Shown one piece after another: positions 47,628 through 60,100 of a DNA stretch of 64,000 nt (the first letter of the stretch is position 1; each line of letters begins with the position of its first letter). Location of the stretch: NCBI GenBank assembly GCA_030268105.1, contig BSDZ01000086.1, positions 1,364,001-1,428,000 of the forward strand, given 5' to 3'. Under the pieces are notes generated by a model. It was not told the DNA's origin. It was given only the letters and a program-made list of their open reading frames with translations, and did no database searches. Made by a program: the position numbers and the translations under genes. This stretch comes from Volvox africanus (Eukaryota; Chlorophyta; Chlorophyceae; Chlamydomonadales; Volvocaceae).

Positions 47628-49851
47628 CTGATTGCAATGATATATAAATACTGTAGGAAGTATTCCAAGGTAGCCGCACACATGCAACGCTTGCGTTATG
47701 CACCTGCATCGTGCACATAACCGTCCCTAATGGACTGTCTCTAGGTTTTAGGAATACATCACGGACGCTAGAAGTATGTCATCGAGCATCTCGGCGTGCA
47801 ACGAGTGTGGATACATATGCTTCATATGAAACTGTTACGGCGCATGATAGCATACCGCCGGTGTTGTGAAGTGACGGTACTCCGTCCGGGGAAAACTGTT
47901 TGTTCCTTGTTATGGGTTCAAATAACCAGCACTTACTTCGGGTGGTCATTACATTATTTACATATGTGATATGCACACACTCGGGGGAAATAAACAGAAA
48001 TGGTGTCGCTATATACTTGAAACACTTTTTTTCTTGGTGGAAGAGTCCCAATTCTGTTTATGCTTATGTAGATCTACTCGTTCTGTTTTTTCTTTCTTAA
48101 GTTTTTGAATCCTTAATAGGCCTCTGACGAGGATTGAGTGTATTGTTCTTGTGTTTATATCATTGACATATGCGCAAATAATCAATGTGCCGCCTGCTGT
48201 CTTTTCATGCCTGCATTCAGCAGCCTTTAGTACCTTGCCCGGTTTATATATGTGTGTGTATTTCGTGTCTTTGGTAATGTGTCTTTGCGTGTATCATGAA
48301 GAAATTTGAACTGCTGCCCTATTGTCCGATTATACGGAGTTTACCCGGGTTCTATATTTCTACGTATATATCTAGAGAGAGAGTCTTGCATGGAAGGTTG
48401 GCCTAGCTATCTTAGGTCAGTTCGATGTGCGTGCCCAGCAGGTCATCAGCCAGATTTCCTGCTGAATTATCATCATCCTGCTGAATTAGACCTTGCGCGT
48501 CGCGTGGATGGAGTTCTCAGCCTATCTAGAGAGATAAATACCGGCTCCTTCTGTATGCCTTGTAGAAATGATGCATGCTTTAAGGAAGGATACATGGTTG
48601 AGATAAACCGCACGCGTCTTGTTCAACCATGTGAGTTCGTGTGAGACGGTGATGATAAATCTGCTGTGAAGGTTTACAAGCATATTCATTGGATGGATAC
48701 CTACATCGCCATGTAGTTGTACACTTCCTTGCGTCCGTGCTTCATATCCGGATTGTTGCTTGTGTTCATTCAAAACACAATAATGTCGCATGGACCATCC
48801 AATACAATAATGCCCTAATTAAATAAAACAACACCAGTAGTAGGTTTTGCCACATCGTTACGAATGGCTGAGGGGTTACATGTTAGTTGTGGGGGTTTTC
48901 TGCAGAATTGGCACTTGCCGGCATAATCCCAGCAAAGGATCGTCTTGTGGATCCTGATCGATGGACAAAACAAATGGTCCATTTATTTCTGCCCAAATAC
49001 CCTCACATACATACATCATACATACACGGAGGGTACAACCCCTGCCTGACCGCAAAACAGTGATGACTATGATCATCAGGCGGTTGGGCTGGAGACCGCC
49101 TGGAGGCTTAATCACAGTGCCCATCTATGGACTAACAGTCCGCCAAGCCACACAGCTGCAGGGCGACCCAGCCCAAGAACAATGACAGCAGCTGATTGCA
49201 GCCTTCGGGCAAGAGGCCATGACTGTACTAGGAAGGGGAGCCCAGCTCAACTGGAGACTGAAGTCAACCGTTTTCATGCAACCCTCGTCAGCCTGTGGCC
49301 TGATATGTGCTGGGAGAACCAAAATAAGGAGACCCTGTGGCGCCTCGCAGTGGATGGAGTGCCCCTACCAGGCAAAACACACTTGTCCCGGATGCCCACA
49401 GCCCTGCAGATGCGGGGCCTTTAGAGGCACACCTAGCCATCTCTAATCCCCGCGCTTGCACCATTTCCGGGAGTGGACCATAGCGAACGCAGTGCGGGAA
49501 CAGATTGTCATCGTCAGCAACAACAGAGGGACGCATGGGCCGACAACACCTCTGGCTCATCCAAGCACCCCATGGCTGTTGACAGGCCCCGTGGCATGTA
49601 TTAGCAATCGCAGCCCTGTCAGCCATGGAACACTGTAGATACTGCCTCCAAGCTGCAACCCGGGAGAAGAGGCAAGCAGAGACAATGACTCCAGGACAGC
49701 AACCATGCCTCGAACTTAGCGCACAGCCCCAAACTCGTGCAGAGCAGGGACCTCATCAATGAACCATCACTTACTTCTTCAAGATGTCAAAGAGTCCCCT
49801 AGTCCAGGAGAGGAAGCTACGGACACTCAACGGAGGCACCCCCTGACCCAG

Positions 49852-50058
49852 GCAACCATAGGGGGACCGGCACAAACGGAGGTGACAGCAGAACGCCACT
49901 TTGCCCCTTCACCATGCTCGTGCCTGAACAGTAGCAGAATAATGGGCTCGGCTGCACTCCTTTGCAGCTCTTGGTATCCCCGGCGAGGCCATAGGGACCA
50001 GGTAGGGCCACGACACCCCCATCTTCGCAGTGGCCGGTGGGCAAGTCCAGTGTGCAGC
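49852..50058 (+). repeat. Direct repeat R3, copy 1
   Basis: About 205 bases matching 50711-50915, for example CACAAACGG-GGTGACAGCAG, TTTGCAGCTCT-GGTATCCCC and GCCGGTGGGCAAGTCCAG. Probably part of an unrecognised or decayed mobile element. Confidence 0.7.
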
Positions 50059-50314
50059 GCCAGCAGAGCTGACAGATTAGGGGCAGAGCCAGCAGTTTCA
50101 GGGGTTATGGTTGAGCAGCCTCTAGGAGGAGAGGGCGGGGAACTTTGGGAGGAGAGGGAGTTTTGAGGGAGCGGGGTGAGGAGTGCCCTTGCGGCCTGAG
50201 TTTGCTGGTTGTGGGGAGGAGGCAGGGAGATGTGCTCCTGGGTAGGGCTGGCCCTTCCTTGGCCATGGGGACTGGGAGAGTTCCCCAGCTTATCTTGAAG
50301 GTAGGAATAGCCAG

Positions 50315-50415
50315 TGTAGTATCCTGGGGTATCTACGGATAGTGTCCAGGATGGACCGTGTTAGGTCATCGTCCGATTGGGCCTTTGCTTAAGCGGACAC
50401 AACAGAAATACGATA
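50315..50415 (+). repeat. Dispersed about 100-bp repeat R4, copy 1 (plus)
   Basis: Shares GTAGTATCCTGGGGTATCTA, a TAGTGTCCA block and TCxGATxGGGCCTTTG with 57447-57537. Reverse-complement relatives lie at 56618-56720 and 57294-57378. Confidence 0.7.
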
Positions 50416-50710
50416 GCCAGGGCTCTCTGTGGATGCGGCCGTGGAGCTTTTCAGGGGGCCTTGGTGGCTTGCTTCCCCCCACACACGCACGTCTATGGAG
50501 GCAGGAGTCTAGCATCTCTGCTGGGCAGTTTGGGAGGGTCCTAGCTTAGTGGCCCCTTTCCTCAGACTGTCCCTGGGAGGGAGAGCCAGGCTTTGTGCTT
50601 GGGAGGCAGTGGAGGTGGAGGAGGCGGGGTTTTCTTGTTTTTAGGAGGCTAGGGGTTGCTCCCTTGCCTTCTCGCCCTCTCCGTCTGGGAGCTGGTGTGG
50701 TTGGCTGAGG

Positions 50711-50915
50711 CAGCCATTAGGGGTCCTGCACAAACGGTGGTGACAGCAGCAACAGTAGCTTCACCCCTTCACCGTGCTCATGCCCGGACAGTCGCAAACG
50801 TTTGGGCTCGTCTGCACACCTTTGCAGCTCTGGGTATCCCCTGGTGAGGCTGGGACTGGGTAGGGCCGCAGCACCCCATCCTTGCAGAGGCCGGTGGGCA
50901 AGTCCAGCGTGCAGC
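50711..50915 (+). repeat. Direct repeat R3, copy 2
   Basis: Second copy of 49852-50058. A further short duplication (CTTGCCTTCTCCGTCTG to GTTGGCTGAGG) links 50660-50713 with 50931-50985. Confidence 0.7.
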
Positions 50916-51559
50916 AGTTTTGCTCTCTAGCCTTCTTGCCTTCTCCGTCTGAGTGCTGATGTGGTTGGCTGAGGCTCTGTTCCTTTTGAGTAGCCAGGCT
51001 TGAGACTCGTGAGGGGTGTGTGCCCTTTCTGGCTCAAGCGAGGGGAGGTGCGCACGGCAGGACGAACACACTAAGCGGTGTATTCCCCCCTGCACTGTGG
51101 TTCGGCCCAACCAGGGCCCTCAGTGCTTGTCCTTTCAGGCAAGTCACCCACAGTGTAGCACCCTTTCACACATAGGGTCTTTTTACCAGTGCCTACCAAC
51201 CATCGATCCCCAGCAAAGACTGGCGCCCTTATTTGTTACCATTAACTATGCGTTGTAGTTGCCTGACGGTTGTAAGGGGTGGTTACTACTGGCCCATCTA
51301 TCCTCGTCATGACCCGCTGATTTCCGACCGTTTTGCCCCAACCGTTGGGGCTCACAAGGGCCAAAATTGGAACCTTGTAGATAAAGACACAAATGTAGTA
51401 GTTCTTGTTGTTGTTGATTATTATTGTAGTTGCAGTCGTTATAAAATTGTTGTTGTCGCATCGTCATGCTCTAAGCTTAAAAAAAAGCTCTCGGGTCAAC
51501 GACAGCAGGATCATTAGGAATCATTCTCATTATCATGATACTACAGTACTAGTTGCTGC

Positions 51560-51574
51560 CTGTTGTTCTTGTTC

Positions 51575-51635
<61 letters not shown>

Positions 51636-51636
51636 A
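51560..51636. repeat. (TTG)n microsatellite
   Basis: About 25 TTG units with one or two early interruptions (TTGTTCTTG). Confidence 0.92.
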
Positions 51637-53616
51637 TGCTGGACCGACCTCGTACCGCCCTTGTCTTTATTCCCGCTGTCTGTCACAGACATCGAGCAGG
51701 ACGGTCCTGCTCGTTAAAACTAGCTATTAGCTATAACACAATTGGAACGCAAGTGAACGTAAAATGCTACGAAATGTGTCATGGCCCTTGCGTCGGTTTA
51801 CCCATAAAATAATGTCAAGCTGATCGAGTACTGTATGACGGACGAGGAATACAGATCACTACGACGTGTCGAGGAAGGTGAAGGGGCACATGGCGTGGTT
51901 TGTTCAGGCACATGCATGGCTAGTCGCAGGAGGACAAGTTCTCGTGCCCAGGTGTCGCGTTTCATAGATATCGCCTAGCTGAGCAGAATTGTTAGCTAGT
52001 CTGTCTCGGCTAGTAATGGGCTGGATTGGACAAGCACGATGCATGACGACGTGCTTCACGCCCCACCATGTCGAGGGGGTTAGGAAAGGGAACGTGTCCT
52101 GTAAGCTCGTGCTTGCACAGGACGACCTCGATTTGCTCGATGCGGCCTATCTGGGTTATGTGGTCAATACTAGTCTGTATCGGCTGTTTTTAAAAAATCG
52201 GTGATGAATGGATGCAGGTATATATGCAGTCACGGGTTGTAGGGGATGCCCCATCAGCCCTCGCCGGCTGTCGGCAGCATTCTTCGTAAGTCGCCAGGAC
52301 TCGACTTCAAGAAAAGGAAACATCTGTCTACTGTCTTGCATTTTCTTGCGCATCGTATTTATTTGTTTGCGTCATCATGCATCCTGGTTTCCCGTTTACG
52401 GCAGTAACCTCGCCAGATACAGATATACGACCGGTGCAAATATTAATATTGGCTGCTACCCGAGTATTTGCGCTTAACGACGAGTTTTCAAGCGTCGATT
52501 TGGTGATTACGAGCATTCGAGGCTATCACTTGAAACGCCTGCGCGCAATCGTGTTGGTAATTTTGGATTATGACTTGCTTAACGTGAAAGCTTCCAAATC
52601 AGGTTGTCGTGGAGAAAAGAAAAGGTACGTACGGGGTTAGAAGGGTTCGCAAATTGTATTGTTTTCCCGCAATATACTCCTAGTTTAGGTGAAATTATAT
52701 TAAGTTTGATGCCATACCTTATGAATTATGTCTGTATGCTTTGAAGCTACAGTCCGCTCCCTAGCTAACGAACTTGATGACGAAACCCGTTGACTTATTA
52801 TATGCCAATGTTCATGAAGCCATGATCGCCTAAAATCCGTAATTTGCAATATTACAATAACTTATAGTAACATGCTACATTATATCTTCTCTACTTATTC
52901 GCGTGGGAAACGTAAGCCACAGGCAAAACATTCTTACAGGTAGCGCCAATCATCATCCCATTGGAGATTACCCCTTTTACCAATCGACCCCAGTTCTATA
53001 ACTTTTTAAAGCTTTTCAGAAGTACGTAGCTTTTGCATACGTCTTGGGCTGGAGGGTGCTTCAAACCTTGTGCAATGCAACAGGCTAGCACAAGACGGTA
53101 GCACTCTTTCGCAGAAACAAATCCTCAGGCAAGTTTTATGCGTACATTTCATTTAGTATCATGTACTGAGACTCGTGGAGCGTCATATCTTGAGAGGGAC
53201 GCTGATTGGCATCATTCTCACATGGAAACCATTTACATGGTCAATAGTAATTATTCAATATAGCATAATGTTATCTGGTTATTCAAGCACTACCTGTGAA
53301 TGTCAAAGACACCTTGATTCACTGCGGGCCGCGTTCGCCCGCCGTGCAAACGCGTGACAGGGTATGGCAGCTGATGCCTACTGTTGCAGATCATGACTAA
53401 TAAATACTCGACCGTTACATCTTGTACGATGCAGCGTTGCGTCGCTGTTCCTGGGACGCTTCATATTCATACCTCGTACAGTCGCGAGGTACGCGCAATG
53501 TTGTTAAAGCATACCCACCAATGATATGATAGTGCGCATGTAAGAAGGATTTGAAGTTCTTTAGTACCACAAAATATATCGCAACAACGGGCAAGAGCTC
53601 CCCTCTTCCTCCTGAG

Positions 53617-54144
53617 CTACTGCACTGACGCGATAACACGAAAACCGTCGAACATTAACTTGTTTCGCATAGGGAAACACAAATTGTCAGACAAATAGAG
53701 CAAATACATCGTCATATAGTTATCATTGAACGACCATGTCTCCGTTGCCCTAATATCCAGTACGCGGCCGGGAGCTAATAAGTTCTCATCAGCTTCCGTT
53801 TCGCTCCCGAAGATACGGACAAAATAATTGACGATTGACATCGAGGCTACCTCCTGGTCACAACAGTGCTGCGGCTTCAGTGTCGCTGCCCAATTGCTGT
53901 ACGGCCAGCACACCACGAAAATCGGCCGTTTGCACTGTAAGCCCGAGGAACATTGGTCAGCTTCCTCGGGTATAGCTGCACAGATACGGTAATACAGAAG
54001 CTTCTTAAGCCTCCCATCGCAAATAACTCTTTGGAGCAACGCAGCAAGGGGTACGACATGGGAGTCCCTGGAGAGGCCCACACCTGGGCCATGTGTGAGC
54101 CAAATAAAACAATGCAACATAGCCCTTGGGTGGGGCAGGTTCAA
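53617..54144 (-). CDS. Hypothetical ORF divergent from pherophorin 2
   Basis: An open frame of 175 codons on the minus strand, the longest non-repetitive one in the spacer. It ends 28 bases before the pherophorin 2 ATG on the opposite strand. Residues include KRPIFVVCWPYSNWAATL, QHCCDQEVASMSIVNYFVRI and DNLCFPMRNKLMFDGFRVIA, with several Cys. Composition is ordinary rather than repetitive, so it may be a real exon or gene end. I do not recognise a family and no second exon was found. Confidence 0.3.
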   Translation of the reverse strand: MNLPHPRAMLHCFIWLTHGPGVGLSRDSHVVPLAALLQRVICDGRLKKLLYYRICAAIPEEADQCSSGLQCKRPIFVVCWPYSNWAATLKPQHCCDQEVASMSIVNYFVRIFGSETEADENLLAPGRVLDIRATETWSFNDNYMTMYLLYLSDNLCFPMRNKLMFDGFRVIASVQ

Positions 54145-54171
54145 ATCTACAGAAACAGCTTCATACAGTTA

Positions 54172-57100
54172 ATGCGACCACATCAGGCAGGATGGCACCG
54201 CCGCTGTCAGCTGGTATCCTTCATTAGCTGCCTGCTCATGTCTTTCTCGGTATTGATGCTTCTGGAAACCGGATATAGTGCAGCGGCACCGGTAGCAGCA
54301 GGAGCACCCACGACAACGGCAACACCGCTGTCCATGCAACCCTCGTCAGTGGGGCCGTCGGGCACATCCACCAACGGGTGGGGACGTTCAGAAGACAGGG
54401 AAGGTAGTCACCCACAGCGACTTTTTCAGGGACATGACGACGGGTCAATGACAGGGACGCGCTTGGCCACTCTAGGAGCCGGGGTCACAAGCACAGGTTG
54501 ATGCGGATCACATCTGGGTATTCGTTCAGTGATATGGATAGTCCATGTACTCTTACAGCTGGATCCGGATTGTAGGCAACTGAATTTTAGATGCACGCCA
54601 AGCGGGACGATAAGGACAACGAGGAGCACCTTTCCATTTCTCATAGGGTCGTTGTCCTGCCATCCCACCGAGGCGTCTTCTCTTTCCCCTCCACTCCCTC
54701 TACGCACGCACATCCCCTTTTGCCGGCGCTGCACCTATTACCCACCGTTTCCCAAGTATTATTTTTCAAAACACATGTATACCCCGATCTCGTCGCCGTG
54801 TCCTACCCTGCAGGATTGCTGGCTCCATTCCCAACATGTCACCTGGTGAGTTGATACGGATTGCCTCAGGGGTGGACAGACTGGATGGGCTGAGCATAAG
54901 CCCCATGTGGGGAGGCCTTATCACCAAGGGGGTTGAAGGGTTCCTGGCACTTGGCGAGGCTTCTATGAATGACCAACGGCTTACTATGCAAATTGACCCT
55001 TCCGGCCTTGCACCAGCACCTTCTGCTGACCTGGGATCACCAAGCTGCTCTATACAGCTCCAGTCGGGCATCTCACAGCCCGTGCTATCGGGACCCTACT
55101 ATGGTATTTTCCCGAGCAACGTCGGGTGAGCGTCTGTAGGGGTGTTGAGTCGGTGGAGGCGGAGAGGAGGTTTGTTGGGTCGTCCGCAGGTAAGAGGGTA
55201 TGACCAAACGTGACGTGATGAGAGGGCATGGAGGTTGCAGACCGCTCCTTGGGGCGTGCCTTGTGGAAGGTCCCACGGCCGGGTTTGCTGAGATGGGAAC
55301 CACAGGTAGAGACCATTCTGACCGCATAGGACGAAAGCGAAACTAGGTCTCAAGCCTGATGGCTACCATGCTAGCAACCTGTCCCAAGAGACAGGCACAC
55401 CTTCACGCAGCGCTCGCAATCTCGCTTTCTAAGTCTCCCATGTGTTCGTATGATGTGCAGGTTACCCTCATCAAGTGCGGGCAGTAACTGCAATTGCACT
55501 TCTTCGCCCCTCACCCTCGTCTGGGGCAAGAACGAGCAGGTTGACAATCGGTGGGTAGGAAGGACAACCGGTGGGACCTGTCAGGAAGGCACATAAGGGT
55601 GGTATGCATATACAGGCGTTAGATGAGCATCGATCCTAATCAGAGCCACCCGGCCCGCCGTGAGAGGACCAAAGAAGGTCACAGCCTTAGATAGGAACGA
55701 ACACCCATGTCACGACGTTGTAGTAAATATCGTACTTAGTATGTGGCGTCCCCAGCACAAAGTATGCCAGGGACCGAGCTAGGTCGTGACACCCAAATCC
55801 AGGTTATGCTCCCCTAAAGCCTACAATTTGTCACCCTAGCTTGCAAACGACTCCACCACCTCCAAAGAAACTCCAGATGCCCACGCAGCAAAGGCACCAC
55901 CTCGACGTATCTATTGAATTAGTTGAGAGCCGCAAAGGCCTCTTGAGATGTTGAGAAGGTGCATATGCATCGTGGAAGCGTGTGTCGTACGTGTACGAGT
56001 GACTGCGACAGATATGCACCCCTGCAAAAGCTCCAAACCGCACTGACCATGGAAGAGATCAGATCCCTGCTTAGGCTCAGCTCCCTGCCTACCTTACTGC
56101 CGCATACCTCACTGCCGCATTGTCCATAGACGGGATGGATCCCGCCCCAGACGTTGCATTGAGGCCGTACGGAGCAAATGAGGGCCGCACAAGGGAACAG
56201 CAGGATTGGCGCGGGCTTACTAGGCAAATCCTCCCTTTCCATTCCAGAGGCTTGCCATGGAAAGCCGTAGGATATACTGGGAATCTGCAACATGCATGAA
56301 AACGGATTTGCAAAAACGGAATTGACAAGGCCCGGGTGCACAGTTTGTTATACCGAGGCAGAAATCGTCACTCAGGGATTCAGTGGCACCCCACCAAAAC
56401 GCATCCAGTGACACCTCTGCTCTGCAGACGGAGTAACTCCTGAACAAGCTATACGAGTCTCCCAAAACATCCATCAGCAAACATTAGAAATGTCAGGTGC
56501 AATCATCGGCACCAGAAGACTGATGGAAAATACAATCAAGTTATAAAACGGGCGGTGAGAGCCCCCGCCGGTGTTGCGGGCATACAGGTAGAGGGGGCGT
56601 TGTATCTGATGTATCTCTGTCATATCCGCCTCAACAAGTAAGCAAAGGCCCGATCGGAAGGATGTCCTGACTCAGGCTCATCCTTCCCGGATACTGCCCG
56701 TAGCTACCCTGTGGACACTACAATATCTCTGTAATAATATTCGCCTAACAATTGATTAGCTGACGTTGACTAGCTTCAGCGCATGGGGGGACCACAGCGG
56801 CAAAAATCTATAGCCGCTATTGCAAAAAGGCAGAGTTGAAGTCACCTATCTACAATAGGTTATAACAAGCTACTACAGCAAGACATCACACTGATTGACA
56901 CCTGGGCGTTTCTCCCGAACCACTCGATTAGAGTCGGACACTGCAGTAAAGGCAACCAACCCAGAGGACACATGAATCCCAAACAACCCAAAGTTTGCCT
57001 CTTTTTGCACCACAAACAGTATTTGAGCAAGCTCAAATGACATTTTGTGATCTGCTGCAGCCTGGCAAAGGAAAGGCCTTCAAGGTAAGAACACATACCA

Positions 57101-60100
57101 TGCCTTGCACTGCGCTAGGGATTCGAACTAGAAACAACATGGAAAGCGAACGCGGCTGACAACTGTTAACCGGCCGAAGCACTCTACTTTCTTAATAACT
57201 CTCTCTGTCGGCAAGCTCATGGCCACCTAAGCTCTGCCAGACACCCATCAACCGGCCTTGCTCAGCCTGTGGCAGAGCACAAACTGTTGTTTCTGTCATA
57301 TCCGCCTAAGCAAAGGCCTAATCGGAAGATACACGATCCATCCCGGACACCACCCATAGACACCCCAAGATACTACACGCACCACTTTAACCAATCGTTG
57401 CAAGTCACATGGAACCTACTGCCACCAAGCACAGCACGAACGGCCTGTAGTATCCTGGGGTATCTACGGGTAGTGTCCAAGTATGCTCATCTTCTGATCG
57501 GGCCTTTGTTTAGGCGGACATACCAAAAGTACAACAAGGCCGCCTAAGGAACACCGTGGCCACGTCTGATTTCCAGTGGCCCCATCTACATCTAGGTCTT
57601 TTATTAGGTCATACCCGGTTTGTGTTTTACCTGACGGAGACAGGCTGCTAAGGATCATATCTCCGGAGGTGGCAGCAAAACCTCCCTGAGCCTGGTGAGC
57701 TGTCGCTTCTGAGACATCTGGCCCGAGCTCCCCCACTTGCACGAGCCCCTTCCTTTCTCGCCCCTGCAAACACCAGCTAGCCCCGTGGGTCCCAAAACCG
57801 CTGTCATCCACCACGGAGAGTCCACCGTAGAGCAGTCTCTGCGTGCATGAGTTTTGCCAGCGAACTGAATCTCCTTCCCCAACCAGTTTGATGACGCACC
57901 ATGATTAATAGCGCGGTCTGGGTGTTGTCATAGTGTAGCAACACCCGCCACCCTGTCAGTTGAGGTACTCAGAATTGCAAGGACCATCTTGGGTACCAAG
58001 GTACCCAGGATTGCCGGCAGCTCCAGCCACACTAAAAGCCCTCTGATCTCACTGTTGAACCAGACACCCTGGACCTGAGCAGGTTCCCACACAGCACCGA
58101 AACCACCCACGCTTCTCGAGCCTGAAAGTTGACCGCACAATTGGGTTCAATGAAAATTCCTTTTCATCAAGTCTAGACTGGCTGTAACGATCCGCTTGGC
58201 TCCATCCCGTACAGACAGCTCCTTCTGAAGGACCTAACCAAAACGGCAGGCCATCAACGTCCCGCAACGTGTAACCATGCCTGCTGGCAAAAACATGAAT
58301 CACTCATTCACCTGGTAGTTGCACCTACCTACCTACTTACCTACCTGCACCGCGTTGCAGCCGCTCCGCTGATCGATCTGCTGGAAGATGCATCAGATTT
58401 CCTTGGCCCAAGTAACTCCGGCCCCGGCACCGTGACTTCATCTGCCCTTCTACCTTTCCTCGCTCGTAAAGTCCCCGATGATCCATTCGTTTTGCATCCC
58501 TTCATCCCATACACGCAGGTTGTTCTACGCGTTAAGGCTAGACCTGACGCAGCCTGCGCCGCCCTCCTCGGCGCCCCGTGGGCAGCTCAGCCAATTGATA
58601 ATACAAATAGACAGATCTGCCGCGGGCTGCTATAAGGTCAACAGCACGATGGGGAGGCAGCCCTTCAAAGACAAGTTGTTGTTCCGGCCCACTGTGCCGT
58701 GGTCGTACAGAGATCCTGCGGGCATTCCTGTCAATGCCTTTATCGGTGGGTATGGAAAATGTGTTATGGCGTTTTGTACGCGATAAACGTGTACGATTCA
58801 TTTATGCAAATGCCTACCACACACATACCCGTGAGCCGCCGGCACTCTAGAAAAGAGAGGGTCGCGCACAGCACGTTAAGAAGAGGGGAGGATGAGGTAA
58901 AAATGCGGCATCAGTAATACGAAGAAGGGGGTTGTTTGGACGCCCCTGACGCCAGGCGCCGCACATAGTCCAAGCCCGGTTGTTACAAGCCCTACTGTTT
59001 CACGGACAGGGTATAGCTCCGCCCTCGACTACCTCGAGCTGAGCCTGGACATCACAGAACTCAGGAGAGAAGTGATGAACGCGACGGGCCTTCCACAGGA
59101 TGGGGGCCTCACGACGGAGGCCCTCACCCGCGGCGTGTTCCTCTTGGGGCGGTGTCTCAGCAAATCTGCCAAAAATTTATGCAATTCTTGGCGTATACGT
59201 GACGTTTACACTGATACATGCATAACGGCGTACGTGTGGGAGCAGCCGGCACCGCCCCCACCGCCTCCATCACCGCCATCACCGCCGCCACCAAATCCCC
59301 CTCCGCCTCCATCCCCGCCATCCCCGCCATCACCGCCGCCACCGAATCCCCCACCTTCGTCGCCAAAGCCCCCGCCTTCACCGCCGCCGCCTCTGGCACG
59401 GAAACCTCCATCTCCCCGGCCACCCCCAAAAGGTATTGCTGGAGGAGGTGAGATCACGGCAAGTGAGACGGAGGGCACGCAGCCGCCTGATACGAGCCGT
59501 TGGATTTTGCCCAAGTCGAAGGCGCGCCGTCTGGGGACGGCGGTGGATGTTGGTAATTCGTCGGCCGCTCAGTCGTTGTCGTTGCCGGCGGCGACTTCCG
59601 GGCTTGTCACCGCGTCCCCGTGCGTGATGGTCTGCTTTAGTGTTCTAGCATTAGGAAGGTCATTGCTTGTTGAGGCGCCGCCACCGCCGCCCCCACAGGC
59701 GCCTCCGTCCCCATTGTCCCAGCCTGCTGAAGCGCCACCCTTGCCAACACCGCCACTACCTCCACCACCTCCACCGCCACCATCGCCACAGCCGCCAACA
59801 TCATTGAAGTCCCCGCCATCCCCTCCACAACCGTTGCTGTTGCCATCTCCGTCTGCCCCCAAGCCATCACCTCCGCCACCGCCTTTGCCTTCCCTGCCAT
59901 CACATCCACCACCGCCGTCGCGCCCGCCACCATCGGGCCCCCCTCCGCCGTCGCCTCCACCACCGACTCCTCCACCACCACCGTCGCCTTCGCCGCCATC
60001 GCCCGTGGCCCCACCCTCGCCTCCACCGCCGTCGCCCCCACCCTCGCCGTCGCCTCCATCGCCATCACCTCCACGGCCGTCGCCTCCACCCCCCCCATCA

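Larger units (their letters stand above)
47420..53616. other. Repeat-rich spacer between the two pherophorin genes
   Basis: No established gene. A TGTAA at 47623-47627, 204 bases after the pherophorin 1 stop, is a good poly(A) signal candidate. The 48.9-51.2 kb part is GC-richer and holds internal direct repeats (49852-50058 and 50711-50915) and one copy of a dispersed about 100-bp element (50315-50415). A TTG microsatellite lies at 51560-51636. The parts 47.7-48.9 kb and 51.8-53.6 kb are AT-rich with only short ORFs. Confidence 0.6.
55600..58322. mobile_element. 2.7-kb insertion in pherophorin 2 intron 3
   Basis: The two genes match up to about 55598/40795 and again from about 58325/41390, but the DNA between is unrelated. 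In copy 2 it is about 2.7 kb and carries three R4 repeats: two minus (56618-56720, 57294-57378) and one plus (57447-57537). The last two face each other across about 70 bases. I see no transposase or reverse-transcriptase frame, so a non-autonomous or composite element is the best reading. Confidence 0.5.

Noticed and set aside
48876..50166. Possible retrotransposon coding region with Cys-rich peptides
   Set aside because: Short ORFs only; no zinc-knuckle, reverse transcriptase or integrase motif could be recognised.
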